Shown here: piece after piece, positions 51,957 to 60,864 of the stretch
How the letters are laid out: each line of letters starts with the position of its first letter
Numbering within the stretch: the first letter of the stretch is position 1
Assembly: GCA_934717185.1 (NCBI GenBank)
Contig: CAKUYQ010000002.1
Coordinates: 1 to 64,000 of the forward strand
Origin: an uncultured Bacteroidales bacterium
GTDB lineage: Bacteria > Bacteroidota > Bacteroidia > Bacteroidales > UBA932
Length of the DNA: 64,000 nt
Direction of reading: 5' to 3'
Position numbers and translations under genes: made by a program
Notes under the pieces: generated by a model
Databases searched by the model: none
Seen by the model: only the letters and a program-made list of their open reading frames with translations
Told to the model about the DNA's origin: nothing

Positions 51957-53237
51957 TTAGTCCTCCAAATTTATAAAGATACTTCCCAATTCTGGCTTTG
52001 CTCCTAATCTACCAATACGATATGAATTGTATAGCGACAAATTCTTGTGCAAACCGAAGGAATCACCACGGGCATATTCGGAAGAAGCGGTCTCTTTGTT
52101 CTTTTCTACAAACCACACCACACCCCTGTTCTCGTTAATCATATCCTGCGACAGAAGGGTGGTCTCCTGACTCGTAATAATCAGCTGTGACTTGTCGGAA
52201 TTGAATATGAAGACATTGAGGTAGTAGTATAACAAGTCGTTGTGCAAATCCTCGCCCAGTTCATCAAGATAGTATACGTGAGGACTCGTTACCAAGTCGT
52301 ATAATGCATCAAGAATGCGGATGTACTTCTGAGTACCCTTAGACTGCCATCTTAGAGGAATGTCAAAATCGCCATTGTCGGAATGGTTCAAGAAGGTAAT
52401 GGATTCTGATGTTGGCTTCAAAAGAACATCTTTCATCTCCTCCGGGATATTTTCTTTCTGGATGCGCTCACGGAAACCATTGGGTACAAAGCGGCCTTCT
52501 ACAATAGGACGATATTCTAGAATATTCAGGTCGGCCTTCCGGAGCATTGTGTTATAAAACTTACGCTTCTTGGGATTGCTGTAAGCATCCTTCAAGATTT
52601 CAACATGCCCCTTTTCCACATCGCCATCCACATCGTGATAATTGGCCATAATCCAAGCATGAAGTATGTTGAATGGAGCTATGTCTTCTTTCAAAGCAGC
52701 CTTTCGGCAAACGGACAATACACTGTGATTGTTCAATGTGTTTTCGCGGATGCTCTCCTGCGTCTTGACTTGCAGTTTGAGACTCGCGCCAAACTTTATG
52801 TCAGCCTGAACGTTCTCACCTACAAAACTACGCTCATAAAACAGAGATTTCGATTTGTTTGGATAATAGTACAAGTTTTCACTCAGAATGTGTTTGCCGT
52901 TGAACTTGATGTCATAGTCATATCGGGTGTTATCGGCATAGAATGACACGTGCATTTCTGTTGGCTCATCTTTGGTGAGCACAAAGGGAATGAAACCGCC
53001 AATTTCGGCTGTCGCATCCGATTTAGGCATGACCAATAGGCGGAACATCTCGTTCATGGCAATCAGCATATTCGACTTACCTGAAGCGTTTGAACCATAT
53101 AGGATGCCTAACTTGTACAAGAAAACACCATCAGCAACTTCGGTGACAAGTTCCGAAGATGGCCCCTTGGACACAAAGCTTAATTCCTGCTTGTTGCGAA
53201 TGGAAAGATAATTCTTTACCCAAAAATCTCGTATCAT
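51957..53237 (-). CDS. rloA: RloA-like AAA ATPase of a two-gene defence system
   Basis: 426 residues. NYLSIRNKQELSFV at the N-terminus and ILYGSNASGKSNMLIAM near 48 form the ABC/SMC-type Walker A, while VYYLDELGEDLHNDLLYY near 320 is the Walker B and QLIITSQETTLLS the following switch. This is the AAA15/AAA21 type found in RloA, AbiL and PARIS-like systems, where it senses phage components and releases or activates a nuclease partner. It has its own promoter and forms a tight pair with rloB. Confidence 0.85.
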   Translation of the reverse strand: MIRDFWVKNYLSIRNKQELSFVSKGPSSELVTEVADGVFLYKLGILYGSNASGKSNMLIAMNEMFRLLVMPKSDATAEIGGFIPFVLTKDEPTEMHVSFYADNTRYDYDIKFNGKHILSENLYYYPNKSKSLFYERSFVGENVQADIKFGASLKLQVKTQESIRENTLNNHSVLSVCRKAALKEDIAPFNILHAWIMANYHDVDGDVEKGHVEILKDAYSNPKKRKFYNTMLRKADLNILEYRPIVEGRFVPNGFRERIQKENIPEEMKDVLLKPTSESITFLNHSDNGDFDIPLRWQSKGTQKYIRILDALYDLVTSPHVYYLDELGEDLHNDLLYYYLNVFIFNSDKSQLIITSQETTLLSQDMINENRGVVWFVEKNKETASSEYARGDSFGLHKNLSLYNSYRIGRLGAKPELGSIFINLED

Positions 53238-53273
53238 ATTCCAAACATTTTATTTATTTTCGTAATTTTACTA

Positions 53274-53303
53274 CAAAAATACAAGTAATATTTGATAAAC
53301 AAA
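53274..53303 (-). promoter_or_regulatory. Promoter of rloAB
   Basis: On the minus strand TTTG (53303-53300) and TATTTTTG (53281-53274) are separated by 18 bases, close to the consensus spacing. The leader before the ATG at 53237 is about 30 bases. Confidence 0.6.
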
Positions 53304-53349
53304 CTACTTTGATTGCCGATTTTGTAATTACCATACTATTTTATATATT

Positions 53350-53357
53350 CCCCCCCC
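53350..53357. repeat. C8 homopolymer tract
   Basis: Eight C between the S37 peptidase stop and the rloA promoter, about 47 bases upstream of its TTTG. It is the shortest of three such tracts in the window and lies outside any gene. Confidence 0.7.
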
Positions 53358-53363
53358 TCCAAT

Positions 53364-54743
53364 TTATTTCATCCACTCTCTAAGCAGTTTTATTGCTCTC
53401 TCTTTGTCCTCTGCCGGCAATGTGCCAATCCTTGTCCTGTGGCTTCCGGCAGGCTCCACTAAAAGAACCATATTCTCCCTTCCTTTACCTTTCTTTTTAA
53501 GTTGTTCGTTCTTAACGGCAGCAACCGGCATCACTGCGCTCCATGGGTCAAACTCTCCATAAACAAAGATCATCTTGTTTGACGTTGTATCCAAAAAGCC
53601 GGTAAGTTTCTTGTACAGATAACTGTCAAATTCAAATTTTTGAGTCTGTGGAACAAATAATCTGTTAAGATACCCCTTTGCACTCTTTATAGTAAGCAAC
53701 TTCTTAAAAGGCTCTGTATCATATCCATAGTAGCCAAGCTCTTTTGCCGCCTGCACAAAGAACGGAGCAGAATCTCCTCCCTCTGCAAAATAGTCCGGCC
53801 CGCTCACCATACAAAGGTAGTTGAACATCTCTGCATCTGTAGCCGTTTTAACATTAGGGATAGACGAGGTCTTTCTTCCCCACTGCCAGAATGCAAACGG
53901 AAACTCCAAAACGCAATAATCGTAAACCGCATCCAACGGCATCTTATATGTGTACCCCTTCTCTTTGCTCAATTTCTCAAATAGTGGTGTGATAGTTGCC
54001 CTCCTCTTTAAGAACTCTGTCTGAAAATCTTTTATAATCTCTCTGTCCTGCTTTGTTCCTGCAAAATTTCTCAAAAACGGCTCATGTCTTCCATCCTCCG
54101 CACCCTTGCAGATAGGACCAACATACGGCACGCTTACTGTCATATCGTTAGGATAATAAGCTGTATAGAACATAGCGGTCTGTCCCCCCTTGCTTATTCC
54201 TGTTGCAGCCCACTTGCCCGGTAAGATCTTACGCATCAACCGGTTTACGTTATGCAGATCTGCAGCCTCGTTAACAGCTGTCATATAATCCCAGTTAAGA
54301 GTCTCCGGGGTAATTGTGCTGTCCTCCTGTACAAAAGGCGTAGACTCAAGAAAATATCTGTGCTCTACAAATATCTCATTGGCATCCAAAAGCCTGGAAA
54401 CCTCCTCCCTATATTTTGGATTAAGGGCGTATGCAGCGCCATAACCCTCTGTAACAATAACATTAGGGGCATTAATATCCCTAATGCCAACTATTACCCT
54501 CTGTTTATAGGTCCCGACAGATGGGTCTGAGTGGTCTATAAGTTGCTCCACAAAAAACAGATACTTCTCCTTAAAACCCACAGACGGATCTACCGGCAAC
54601 TCTTTAATTCCATAAAGTTTTTCTCCGCTGTTTTGAAGCTCTTTAAGTTTTGCAAGGAACTGTGACTCCTGTGCACCAAGTGAATTTGCCCATGCTACAA
54701 TTGAAATTACAAGGGCGGAAAATATAATTTTAAAACGTTTCAT
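53364..54743 (-). CDS. Tripeptidyl aminopeptidase, peptidase family S37
   Basis: 459 residues with a signal peptide (FKIIFSALVISIVAWANSLGAQ). The nucleophile lies in ATGISKGGQTAMF near 187, the Asp in FVYGEFDPWSA near 397 and the His in PAGSHRTRI near 430, in the order of the alpha/beta-hydrolase triad. S37 peptidases remove tripeptides from N-termini; Bacteroidota members (PS-10 type) are periplasmic or secreted. A TATTTTTG box precedes the gene. Confidence 0.9.
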   Translation of the reverse strand: MKRFKIIFSALVISIVAWANSLGAQESQFLAKLKELQNSGEKLYGIKELPVDPSVGFKEKYLFFVEQLIDHSDPSVGTYKQRVIVGIRDINAPNVIVTEGYGAAYALNPKYREEVSRLLDANEIFVEHRYFLESTPFVQEDSTITPETLNWDYMTAVNEAADLHNVNRLMRKILPGKWAATGISKGGQTAMFYTAYYPNDMTVSVPYVGPICKGAEDGRHEPFLRNFAGTKQDREIIKDFQTEFLKRRATITPLFEKLSKEKGYTYKMPLDAVYDYCVLEFPFAFWQWGRKTSSIPNVKTATDAEMFNYLCMVSGPDYFAEGGDSAPFFVQAAKELGYYGYDTEPFKKLLTIKSAKGYLNRLFVPQTQKFEFDSYLYKKLTGFLDTTSNKMIFVYGEFDPWSAVMPVAAVKNEQLKKKGKGRENMVLLVEPAGSHRTRIGTLPAEDKERAIKLLREWMK

Positions 54744-54769
54744 AATACATTATAGTTTTTACAAGGGTA

Positions 54770-54777
54770 CAAAAATA
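54770..54777 (-). promoter_or_regulatory. -7 box of the S37 peptidase gene
   Basis: The minus strand reads TATTTTTG, a match to TAnnTTTG, about 27 bases before the ATG at 54743. It is divergent from the tyrS box at 54822. Confidence 0.55.
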
Positions 54778-54821
54778 TAAAATTTAGACAGCTTCTTAAA
54801 CAGCTTCTAAGAATAAATGCC

Positions 54822-54829
54822 TACATTTG
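54822..54829 (+). promoter_or_regulatory. -7 box of tyrS
   Basis: The plus strand reads TACATTTG, a match to TAnnTTTG, 37 bases before the chosen ATG. A TTG inside this box would extend the protein by 13 codons but is rejected as a start because it is promoter sequence. Confidence 0.6.
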
Positions 54830-54865
54830 CGGTTAAAACAGTTAAAGAATTTTATAGATCATACG

Positions 54866-56155
54866 ATGAAGAATTTTGTAGAGGAACTTACCTGGAGGGG
54901 CATGATTCACACTATGATGCCCGGCACTGAGGAACAACTTATGAAAGAGCCTACTGCAGCATACGTTGGCATAGATCCAACAGCAGACTCGTTGCACATA
55001 GGACATCTTGTAAGTATTATGATGCTAAAGCATTTTCAGAACTGCGGGCATAAGCCGTATGCTTTAGTTGGCGGTGCTACCGGTATGATAGGCGATCCTT
55101 CTATGAAAAGTGCAGAGAGGAATCTGTTAGACGAAGCAACTCTCAGACATAATCAAGAAGCTATCAAAAAACAGCTATCAAAATTTCTTGATTTTGATTC
55201 GGATGCTCCTAATGCTGCCGTTCTTGTGAACAACTATGACTGGATGAAAAATTTCACCTTCCTTGATTTCATTAGAGACATTGGAAAGCTCATTACAGTA
55301 AACTATATGATGAGTAAGGATTCTGTAAAAAAACGTCTCAATGGAGAGGCCAGAGAGGGTATGTCATTTACAGAGTTCTCATATCAACTTGTTCAAGGAT
55401 ATGATTTCCTATACCTTAACACTCACAAGAATTGCAAGTTACAGATGGGAGGTTCAGACCAATGGGGAAACATTACCACCGGAACGGAACTTATAAGAAG
55501 AGTTACCGGAAATGAGGCGTATGCTCTTGTTTGCCCGCTCATAACAAAGGCAGACGGTGGCAAGTTCGGCAAGACAGAGAAAGGTAATGTATGGTTGGAC
55601 GCACGCTACACATCTCCTTATACATTCTATCAATTTTGGCTTAATGTTGGAGATGAGGATGCAGAAAAATATATAAAGATCTTTACAATGCTGGGAAAAG
55701 AGGAGATAGAAGCAGCTATTGCCGAGCATAAAAACGCCCCTCATCTAAGGACATTGCAGAAACTTCTTGCCAAAGAGATTACAACAATGGTACATGGAGC
55801 AGAGGAGTACGAGAAAGCAGTTGAAGCATCGGGTATTCTGTTTGGAAATGCAACATCAGATGCTCTTAAGAGATTGGATGAGCAGACTCTTCTCTCTGTA
55901 TTTGACGGTGTCCCTCAGTTTGAGATCTCAAAGGATAAACTTGGCGGCAACATATTGGAACTTCTTGCAGTTGACACAAACGTTTTCCCTTCAAAAGGTG
56001 AGGCAAGAAAGATGATACAGGCTAACGGAGTAAGCGTAAACAAAGAGAAGTTTACAGATCCTAACGGCGTAATAGACAGCTCTTTCCTTGTAAACGGCAA
56101 ATATGTGCTTGTCCAAAAGGGGAAAAAGAACTATTACCTGCTTAAGTTTGTATAG
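54866..56155 (+). CDS. tyrS: Tyrosyl-tRNA synthetase
   Basis: 429 residues from the ATG at 54866 (KNFVEELTWRGMIHTMMPG, the family N-terminus). The HIGH motif reads DSLHIGHLVSI near 45; the KMSKS loop reads GGKFGKTEKGNV near 230, as in bacterial TyrS; QMGGSDQWGNI is the tyrosine-specific stretch. The C-terminal S4-like RNA-binding domain (PSKGEARKMIQANGVSVNKEKF) is present. It charges tRNA-Tyr in the cytoplasm. Confidence 0.96.
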   Translation: MKNFVEELTWRGMIHTMMPGTEEQLMKEPTAAYVGIDPTADSLHIGHLVSIMMLKHFQNCGHKPYALVGGATGMIGDPSMKSAERNLLDEATLRHNQEAIKKQLSKFLDFDSDAPNAAVLVNNYDWMKNFTFLDFIRDIGKLITVNYMMSKDSVKKRLNGEAREGMSFTEFSYQLVQGYDFLYLNTHKNCKLQMGGSDQWGNITTGTELIRRVTGNEAYALVCPLITKADGGKFGKTEKGNVWLDARYTSPYTFYQFWLNVGDEDAEKYIKIFTMLGKEEIEAAIAEHKNAPHLRTLQKLLAKEITTMVHGAEEYEKAVEASGILFGNATSDALKRLDEQTLLSVFDGVPQFEISKDKLGGNILELLAVDTNVFPSKGEARKMIQANGVSVNKEKFTDPNGVIDSSFLVNGKYVLVQKGKKNYYLLKFV

Positions 56156-56162
56156 AACCAAA

Positions 56163-56426
56163 TTGGCGTTGGCGTTGGCTTTGGCCGTTTTGAAAAGTAT
56201 AGAGAGTATAAAGGGTAAAGAGAGTAAAAAAAAGCTAAAGCCAAATAAAAGTTAAGAGTTGAAAGTTTATAGTGTATAGAAAGTTTTTAAGTTAATAGCA
56301 GTAAAACTTAAAGTGAGAACCTATCAACTTAAAAACAATAAACTAATTAACTGACTTTAAACTATAAACTATAAACAATAAACTTAATTAGGCTAAAGCT
56401 TACAAACTAACTATAAACTTAATTAT
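56163..56426. repeat. Hexamer/purine composite and AACTATAAAC units between tyrS and rbfA
   Basis: TTGGCGTTGGCGTTGGC to AAGCTAAAGCCAAA (56163-56246) is a full composite copy with a purine centre. From 56255 to 56420 there are many AACTATAAAC/ACAATAAACT units in one orientation. No promoter box for rbfA is clear. No gene is visible. Confidence 0.7.
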
Positions 56427-56771
56427 ATGGAAGGAGACAGCACAAGACAATTAAAGGTATCAAAGCAACTCCAAAAGGATTTGGCCGAGATAATAAGGGG
56501 CAAAGGGATGGCTTTTTTTAACGGAGCATTGGTAACAGTAAGCGAAGTAAGAATTAGCCCTGATCTCTCCTTTGCCAAAGTATTTGTAAGCATATTCCCC
56601 TCCGCAAAAGGTGCCGAGGTAATGGATATACTTAATGCAAATGTAAAACTCATAAGGTTTGAACTTGGCGGCAGGGTTGGCAAGCAGCTTAGAATCACAC
56701 CCGAGATTGCCTTTTGCGAAGATACCACATTAGACTATGCCCAACATATAGATGATCTTTTAAAGAGATAA
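56427..56771 (+). CDS. rbfA: Ribosome-binding factor A
   Basis: 114 residues. RQLKVSKQLQKDLAEII at the start, VTVSEVRISPDLSFAKVFVSIF in the middle, and RFELGGRVGKQLRITPEIAFCEDTTLDYAQHIDDLL at residues 76-111 (cited in part) give the KH-like fold and ending of RbfA. It helps mature the 16S rRNA 5' end. Its stop overlaps the next ATG by one base (TAATG), so the permease is co-transcribed. Confidence 0.93.
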   Translation: MEGDSTRQLKVSKQLQKDLAEIIRGKGMAFFNGALVTVSEVRISPDLSFAKVFVSIFPSAKGAEVMDILNANVKLIRFELGGRVGKQLRITPEIAFCEDTTLDYAQHIDDLLKR

Positions 56772-58015
56772 TGAATCTTCCGTTAAGAATTGCTCTGCGA
56801 TACCTCTTTGCAAAGAAATCGCATAACATAATTAACATAATTTCACTTATAAGCGCCATAGGTATTGCTGTAGGCAGTATGGCGCTTATTATCATTTTGA
56901 GCGGCTACAACGGTTTCGACACCTTGGTAAAAAGCACCTACAACAGCTATGAGGCAGATTTGGTATTAACGCCCCAAACAGGCAAGAAAATACCAAATAC
57001 AGATAAAATAATCCCTAAATTAGAAAAATACGGAACAGTAACCCCTGTAATTGAGGAGAATGTGTTTGTCGTATACGGAGATAACCAGACAGTGGCCGGA
57101 ATGCGCGGAATAGATATTACAGACAACAATTATAAGATGGCCGCCAACCTGCAGGAGGGTGAGTTCAAACTATTTTTCGGAGACATTCCCCAAGCAGTAA
57201 CCGGCACCTCGTTGGCATACGCTTTGGGGATAAGAACCAGATTTGTAGACAAATTGGAGGTCTATTTTCCAAAGAAAGGGGAAAAGGCAGGCAGGAATCT
57301 GCTGTCATTGGCCGCAAATCCGCTCGCTGCGCTAAACAAAGATGAGTTCCCCGTTGCCGGCATTCTCAACTTGGAAAAAAACTTTGACAAAAATCTGTTC
57401 TACATACCAATAGCCAATGCCCGAAAATTAGCCGGATACGGGGAGAACGAGGCCACCTCAATAGAGGTATATCTGCTTCCCGACAAAACATCCAACCCTA
57501 AAACCGCAGAGAAGGAGATAAGGGCATCTTTAGAGGGGATGAACATAACCGTAAAGAACCACTATCAGCAGAACGAAGCCATGTACAAGATAATGAGGAT
57601 AGAGAAGTTCGTAATCTTCCTTATACTCTTCTTTGTTGTAATGATAATCTCCATAAACATATTCAGCTCACTTGCAATGCTTATAATAGACAAGAACGAT
57701 GATATTGCAACATTAAGCAGTATGGGCGCAACCACAGATACAATAAAAAAGATCTTTGTACTGCAAGGATGGCTCATATCTGTAGCCGGAGCAATATGCG
57801 GAATTATTACAGGGCTTATAATCTGTCTGTTGCAGATAAAATTTGGAATAGTATCTCTCCCGGGCAACTTTATAACAAACACATTTCCAATGGAGATAAG
57901 GTTTACGGATATACTTGCGGTCCTTGTTGGGGTAACATTAGGGGGATACCTTATAGCACAGTTAGCCGCAAAAAAGATAAAAAAAAACAATGAACAGATT
58001 ATATATAATCATTAA
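56771..58015 (+). CDS. LolC/LolE-type ABC transporter permease (FtsX family)
   Basis: 414 residues: first helix NIINIISLISAIGIAVGSMALII near 18, a large periplasmic domain, then three helices at the C-terminus (KFVIFLILFFVVMIISINIFSS; WLISVAGAICGIITGLIICL; DILAVLVGVTLGGYLIA). This is the MacB/LolC layout. The family extracts lipoproteins or other substrates from the inner membrane, with a separate ATPase. It lies between rbfA and a lipoprotein gene, overlapping both. Confidence 0.88.
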   Translation: MNLPLRIALRYLFAKKSHNIINIISLISAIGIAVGSMALIIILSGYNGFDTLVKSTYNSYEADLVLTPQTGKKIPNTDKIIPKLEKYGTVTPVIEENVFVVYGDNQTVAGMRGIDITDNNYKMAANLQEGEFKLFFGDIPQAVTGTSLAYALGIRTRFVDKLEVYFPKKGEKAGRNLLSLAANPLAALNKDEFPVAGILNLEKNFDKNLFYIPIANARKLAGYGENEATSIEVYLLPDKTSNPKTAEKEIRASLEGMNITVKNHYQQNEAMYKIMRIEKFVIFLILFFVVMIISINIFSSLAMLIIDKNDDIATLSSMGATTDTIKKIFVLQGWLISVAGAICGIITGLIICLLQIKFGIVSLPGNFITNTFPMEIRFTDILAVLVGVTLGGYLIAQLAAKKIKKNNEQIIYNH

Positions 58016-59027
58016 ACTAACAATAACACTGCTTACTATTGCACTGCTCACAGCAGGATGCGGGAACAATTCCTCTGCAGGCAACAGTTCAGAAGACTCT
58101 GCAGAAAAGCCCGAATCACAAAATGGCTTCCCCAATATAGACATTCCCGCCATGATAAACGACAGGAAGCAGATGGTTAACTATGTTGCAGAGAATTTTT
58201 GGGCAGAATTCTTTAACCCTAAAAGGGTATCTGCCTTAGACAACCAGCAGCCAAACGACTCATCTACCATACTATCAATAGATACTGCCTCCGTAAATGA
58301 CGCACTTGCAAGATACCTTATGGTTATCCTTCCACAGGCAGACCTTGGCACAGCAGGCAACAGCTTGAAAAAACTTGTAAAAAAGGCAGACACCATTGGA
58401 ATGAACGGGGACAGAAGGTTACTGCTTAAAATCATGCAGTTGGGAGAATATATATATTACAACCCTAACTCGCCATACAGGAACGAGGAGCTTTATCTAC
58501 ACATAGTAGAGGAGATGATTGCTGCAAAAAGCCTCTCCAACATAGAAAAGATACAGTTTGAATACCCTTTAAGAATGCTCAAGCTGAACCGTGCAGGTAC
58601 AAAAGCAAACAATTTCCAATATGAGGAACTTACCGCACAAGGGACAATGCAAAAAGGGACACTTTACGGAATAAAGGCTCCGTTTGTACTACTTTTCTTT
58701 AACAACCCCGGGTGCGAGGCTTGCGAACAGTTTCTAAGCGCAATCTCTAACGGGAGCATACTATCCAACGCAATAGAGAGCGGCAAGGTAAAAGTCCTTG
58801 CAATGTATATAGATGAGGATTCCAATGCTTGGAAAAGTTATAAGGCTAAGTTTCCCGACAAATGGATATATGCCCGCGATCCAAATATGGTTTTAAGGGA
58901 CAACACCATCTACGGTATACGCGCCATACCGTCTGTATATCTTTTAGACAATGACAAAAGGGTACTCCTAAAGGATGGAGGCCCGGAGTCCATTCCTGAA
59001 ATCGAGAGGCTTTTGGAGACTATTTAA
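57990..59027 (+). CDS. Thioredoxin-like lipoprotein (DUF5106-type)
   Basis: 345 residues with a lipobox LLTAGC near 24. A helical region (about 55-190) is followed by a thioredoxin fold with the redox pair in FFNNPGCEACEQFLS and the cis-Pro loop RAIPSVYLLDNDKRVL. Bacteroidota have many such TlpA-like lipoproteins. It starts 26 bases before the permease stop and overlaps the convergent Na/Pi gene by 8 bases. Likely a periplasm-facing oxidoreductase. Confidence 0.83.
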   Translation: MNRLYIIIKLTITLLTIALLTAGCGNNSSAGNSSEDSAEKPESQNGFPNIDIPAMINDRKQMVNYVAENFWAEFFNPKRVSALDNQQPNDSSTILSIDTASVNDALARYLMVILPQADLGTAGNSLKKLVKKADTIGMNGDRRLLLKIMQLGEYIYYNPNSPYRNEELYLHIVEEMIAAKSLSNIEKIQFEYPLRMLKLNRAGTKANNFQYEELTAQGTMQKGTLYGIKAPFVLLFFNNPGCEACEQFLSAISNGSILSNAIESGKVKVLAMYIDEDSNAWKSYKAKFPDKWIYARDPNMVLRDNTIYGIRAIPSVYLLDNDKRVLLKDGGPESIPEIERLLETI

Positions 59028-60714
59028 CCTCCATTATAGCCTCCGATATATTAATCATGTAGTCTCCAACCTGCTCACACTCACTAATGAAATCCATATA
59101 ATATACACCGGTAAGATACCCGTATACATTGTTCTCCAAATTAAGCAGGTGCTCCTCCTTAAGATTATTTCTGTATTCGTTTATATCTTGTTCAATATCC
59201 TGAGCATTGGAGATATTGTCCAATTTACTGTATCCTAAAGTAAGGTTTGAGATCATTACATCAAAGCCGGTATTCAAAAGATCCAACATATAGTTCAGTT
59301 TCTTTACCATAGTAGGATCGAAATCCTTGTTGTGGATATTCCTGCGCTGAAGTATCCTACCAAGATTAAAGCCGGAATCTCCTATACTCTCTATCTCACT
59401 TATAATCTTGTACATAGCCTGAATCCTCCTGCCTGATTCTTCACTCAACTCGCCCTCAGATATGTTATTAAGATATTTTGCAATTTCAAACTCTATCTTG
59501 TCTGTAATCTGCTCATAATGCTCTAACTTCTTGTACATTGCATCAAACTCCTCTGCACTTTGAGCATTAAGCGCCTGCCTTGCATATTGGTACTGCCTTT
59601 TGCTTAACTCTGCAAAATGGATAATCTCCCTGCTTGCCTGCCCCAAAGACAACTCCGCAGTGCTCAACATACCGCCCTGAATGAACTGAAGTCTGAACAC
59701 CTCCTCCTCTTTTGGGCTTTTAACCAAGTAGGTAACAGCCTTAACTATAAGCGGTGTGAACCAAACCAATATAAGTGTATTGCAAACATTGAACAATGTA
59801 TGTACCAATGCTATGGAGTATAGGATTGATGTTGGTGAAGCACCTTGAACAAGGGGATTGTCGCCTCCGCACGCCATAATAATCCGGCTTACCATCCACA
59901 GGAACGGATGATACAGTATAAGAACCCAAATGACTCCAAACACATTGAATATTGAGTGTGCCCTTGCAGCTCTTTTGCCGGATGTGTTTGCAACGACCGC
60001 TGCAATATTGGCTGTGATTGTTGTTCCTATATTCTCTCCTAACACAAGCGCAGCGCCCATCTCAAAGGAGATCCAACCGTTGTTACACATTACAAGTGTA
60101 AGAGCCATTGTTGCAGCAGATGACTGCAGGACTATTGTGAGCACTGTTCCTATGATAACAAACAGCAGGACAGAGAGGAATCCAAAATCAGACCATCTGC
60201 TTATCGCCTCAAGCACCTGTGGCGAAGACTGAAGATCCGGCACAGAATCTTTAAGAAATGCAAGACCCATAAAGAGCAGTGCAAATCCAATAAGCAGCTC
60301 TCCCATAGATTTCTTTCTCTTTGCCTTGCACATCATAAAGGCAAAACCAAAACCTATAAGAGGAAGTGCAAGTGCTGCAATATCTGCATTGAAACCGAGT
60401 GTTGCAACGAGCCATGCCGTAACAGTTGTACCTATGTTGGCACCCATAATAACGCCTATTGACTGCACCAATGTAAGCAACCCTGCATTTACAAAGCTCA
60501 CAATCATTACGGTTGTGGCACTCGAAGACTGAATTATTGCTGTAATAAGAAGCCCTGTAATGATTCTCTTAAAGGAGGTTGACGTCATTGCAGCCAAAAA
60601 GCTCCTCAATTTATCTCCTGCAACTTTCTGCAATGCTCCGCTCATTAATGTCATTCCATACAGGAATAAACCTAATGCTCCTAAAAGTGTTAAAATTTGG
60701 AATATTATACTCAT
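59020..60714 (-). CDS. Na/Pi cotransporter family protein with PhoU-like C-terminus
   Basis: 564 residues. It has two inverted NptA-type repeats: QSSSATTVMIVSFVNAG with GANIGTTVTAW, then QSSAATMALTLVMCNNG with GENIGTTITAN. The last ~200 residues are helical and resemble PhoU (LEHYEQITDKIEFEIAKYLNN). It imports phosphate with sodium, or exports it, in the inner membrane. It is convergent with the lipoprotein gene. Confidence 0.93.
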   Translation of the reverse strand: MSIIFQILTLLGALGLFLYGMTLMSGALQKVAGDKLRSFLAAMTSTSFKRIITGLLITAIIQSSSATTVMIVSFVNAGLLTLVQSIGVIMGANIGTTVTAWLVATLGFNADIAALALPLIGFGFAFMMCKAKRKKSMGELLIGFALLFMGLAFLKDSVPDLQSSPQVLEAISRWSDFGFLSVLLFVIIGTVLTIVLQSSAATMALTLVMCNNGWISFEMGAALVLGENIGTTITANIAAVVANTSGKRAARAHSIFNVFGVIWVLILYHPFLWMVSRIIMACGGDNPLVQGASPTSILYSIALVHTLFNVCNTLILVWFTPLIVKAVTYLVKSPKEEEVFRLQFIQGGMLSTAELSLGQASREIIHFAELSKRQYQYARQALNAQSAEEFDAMYKKLEHYEQITDKIEFEIAKYLNNISEGELSEESGRRIQAMYKIISEIESIGDSGFNLGRILQRRNIHNKDFDPTMVKKLNYMLDLLNTGFDVMISNLTLGYSKLDNISNAQDIEQDINEYRNNLKEEHLLNLENNVYGYLTGVYYMDFISECEQVGDYMINISEAIMEVK

Positions 60715-60864
60715 TATTTGTTACAAAATGTTCTGTCAATATATGGAAAGATGTTTTGAATTATAGCACCAACCCAGGTTACAAAGATAATTCTTAATAA
60801 AGAAACTCTTTATAATTTATTATCTTCGCAACAAATATTTAACAGTCCCTACACAAATAAGTGC

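Noticed and set aside
54827..54865. TTG start 13 codons upstream for tyrS
   Set aside because: The TTG lies within the TACATTTG promoter box, and the family N-terminus begins at the ATG at 54866.
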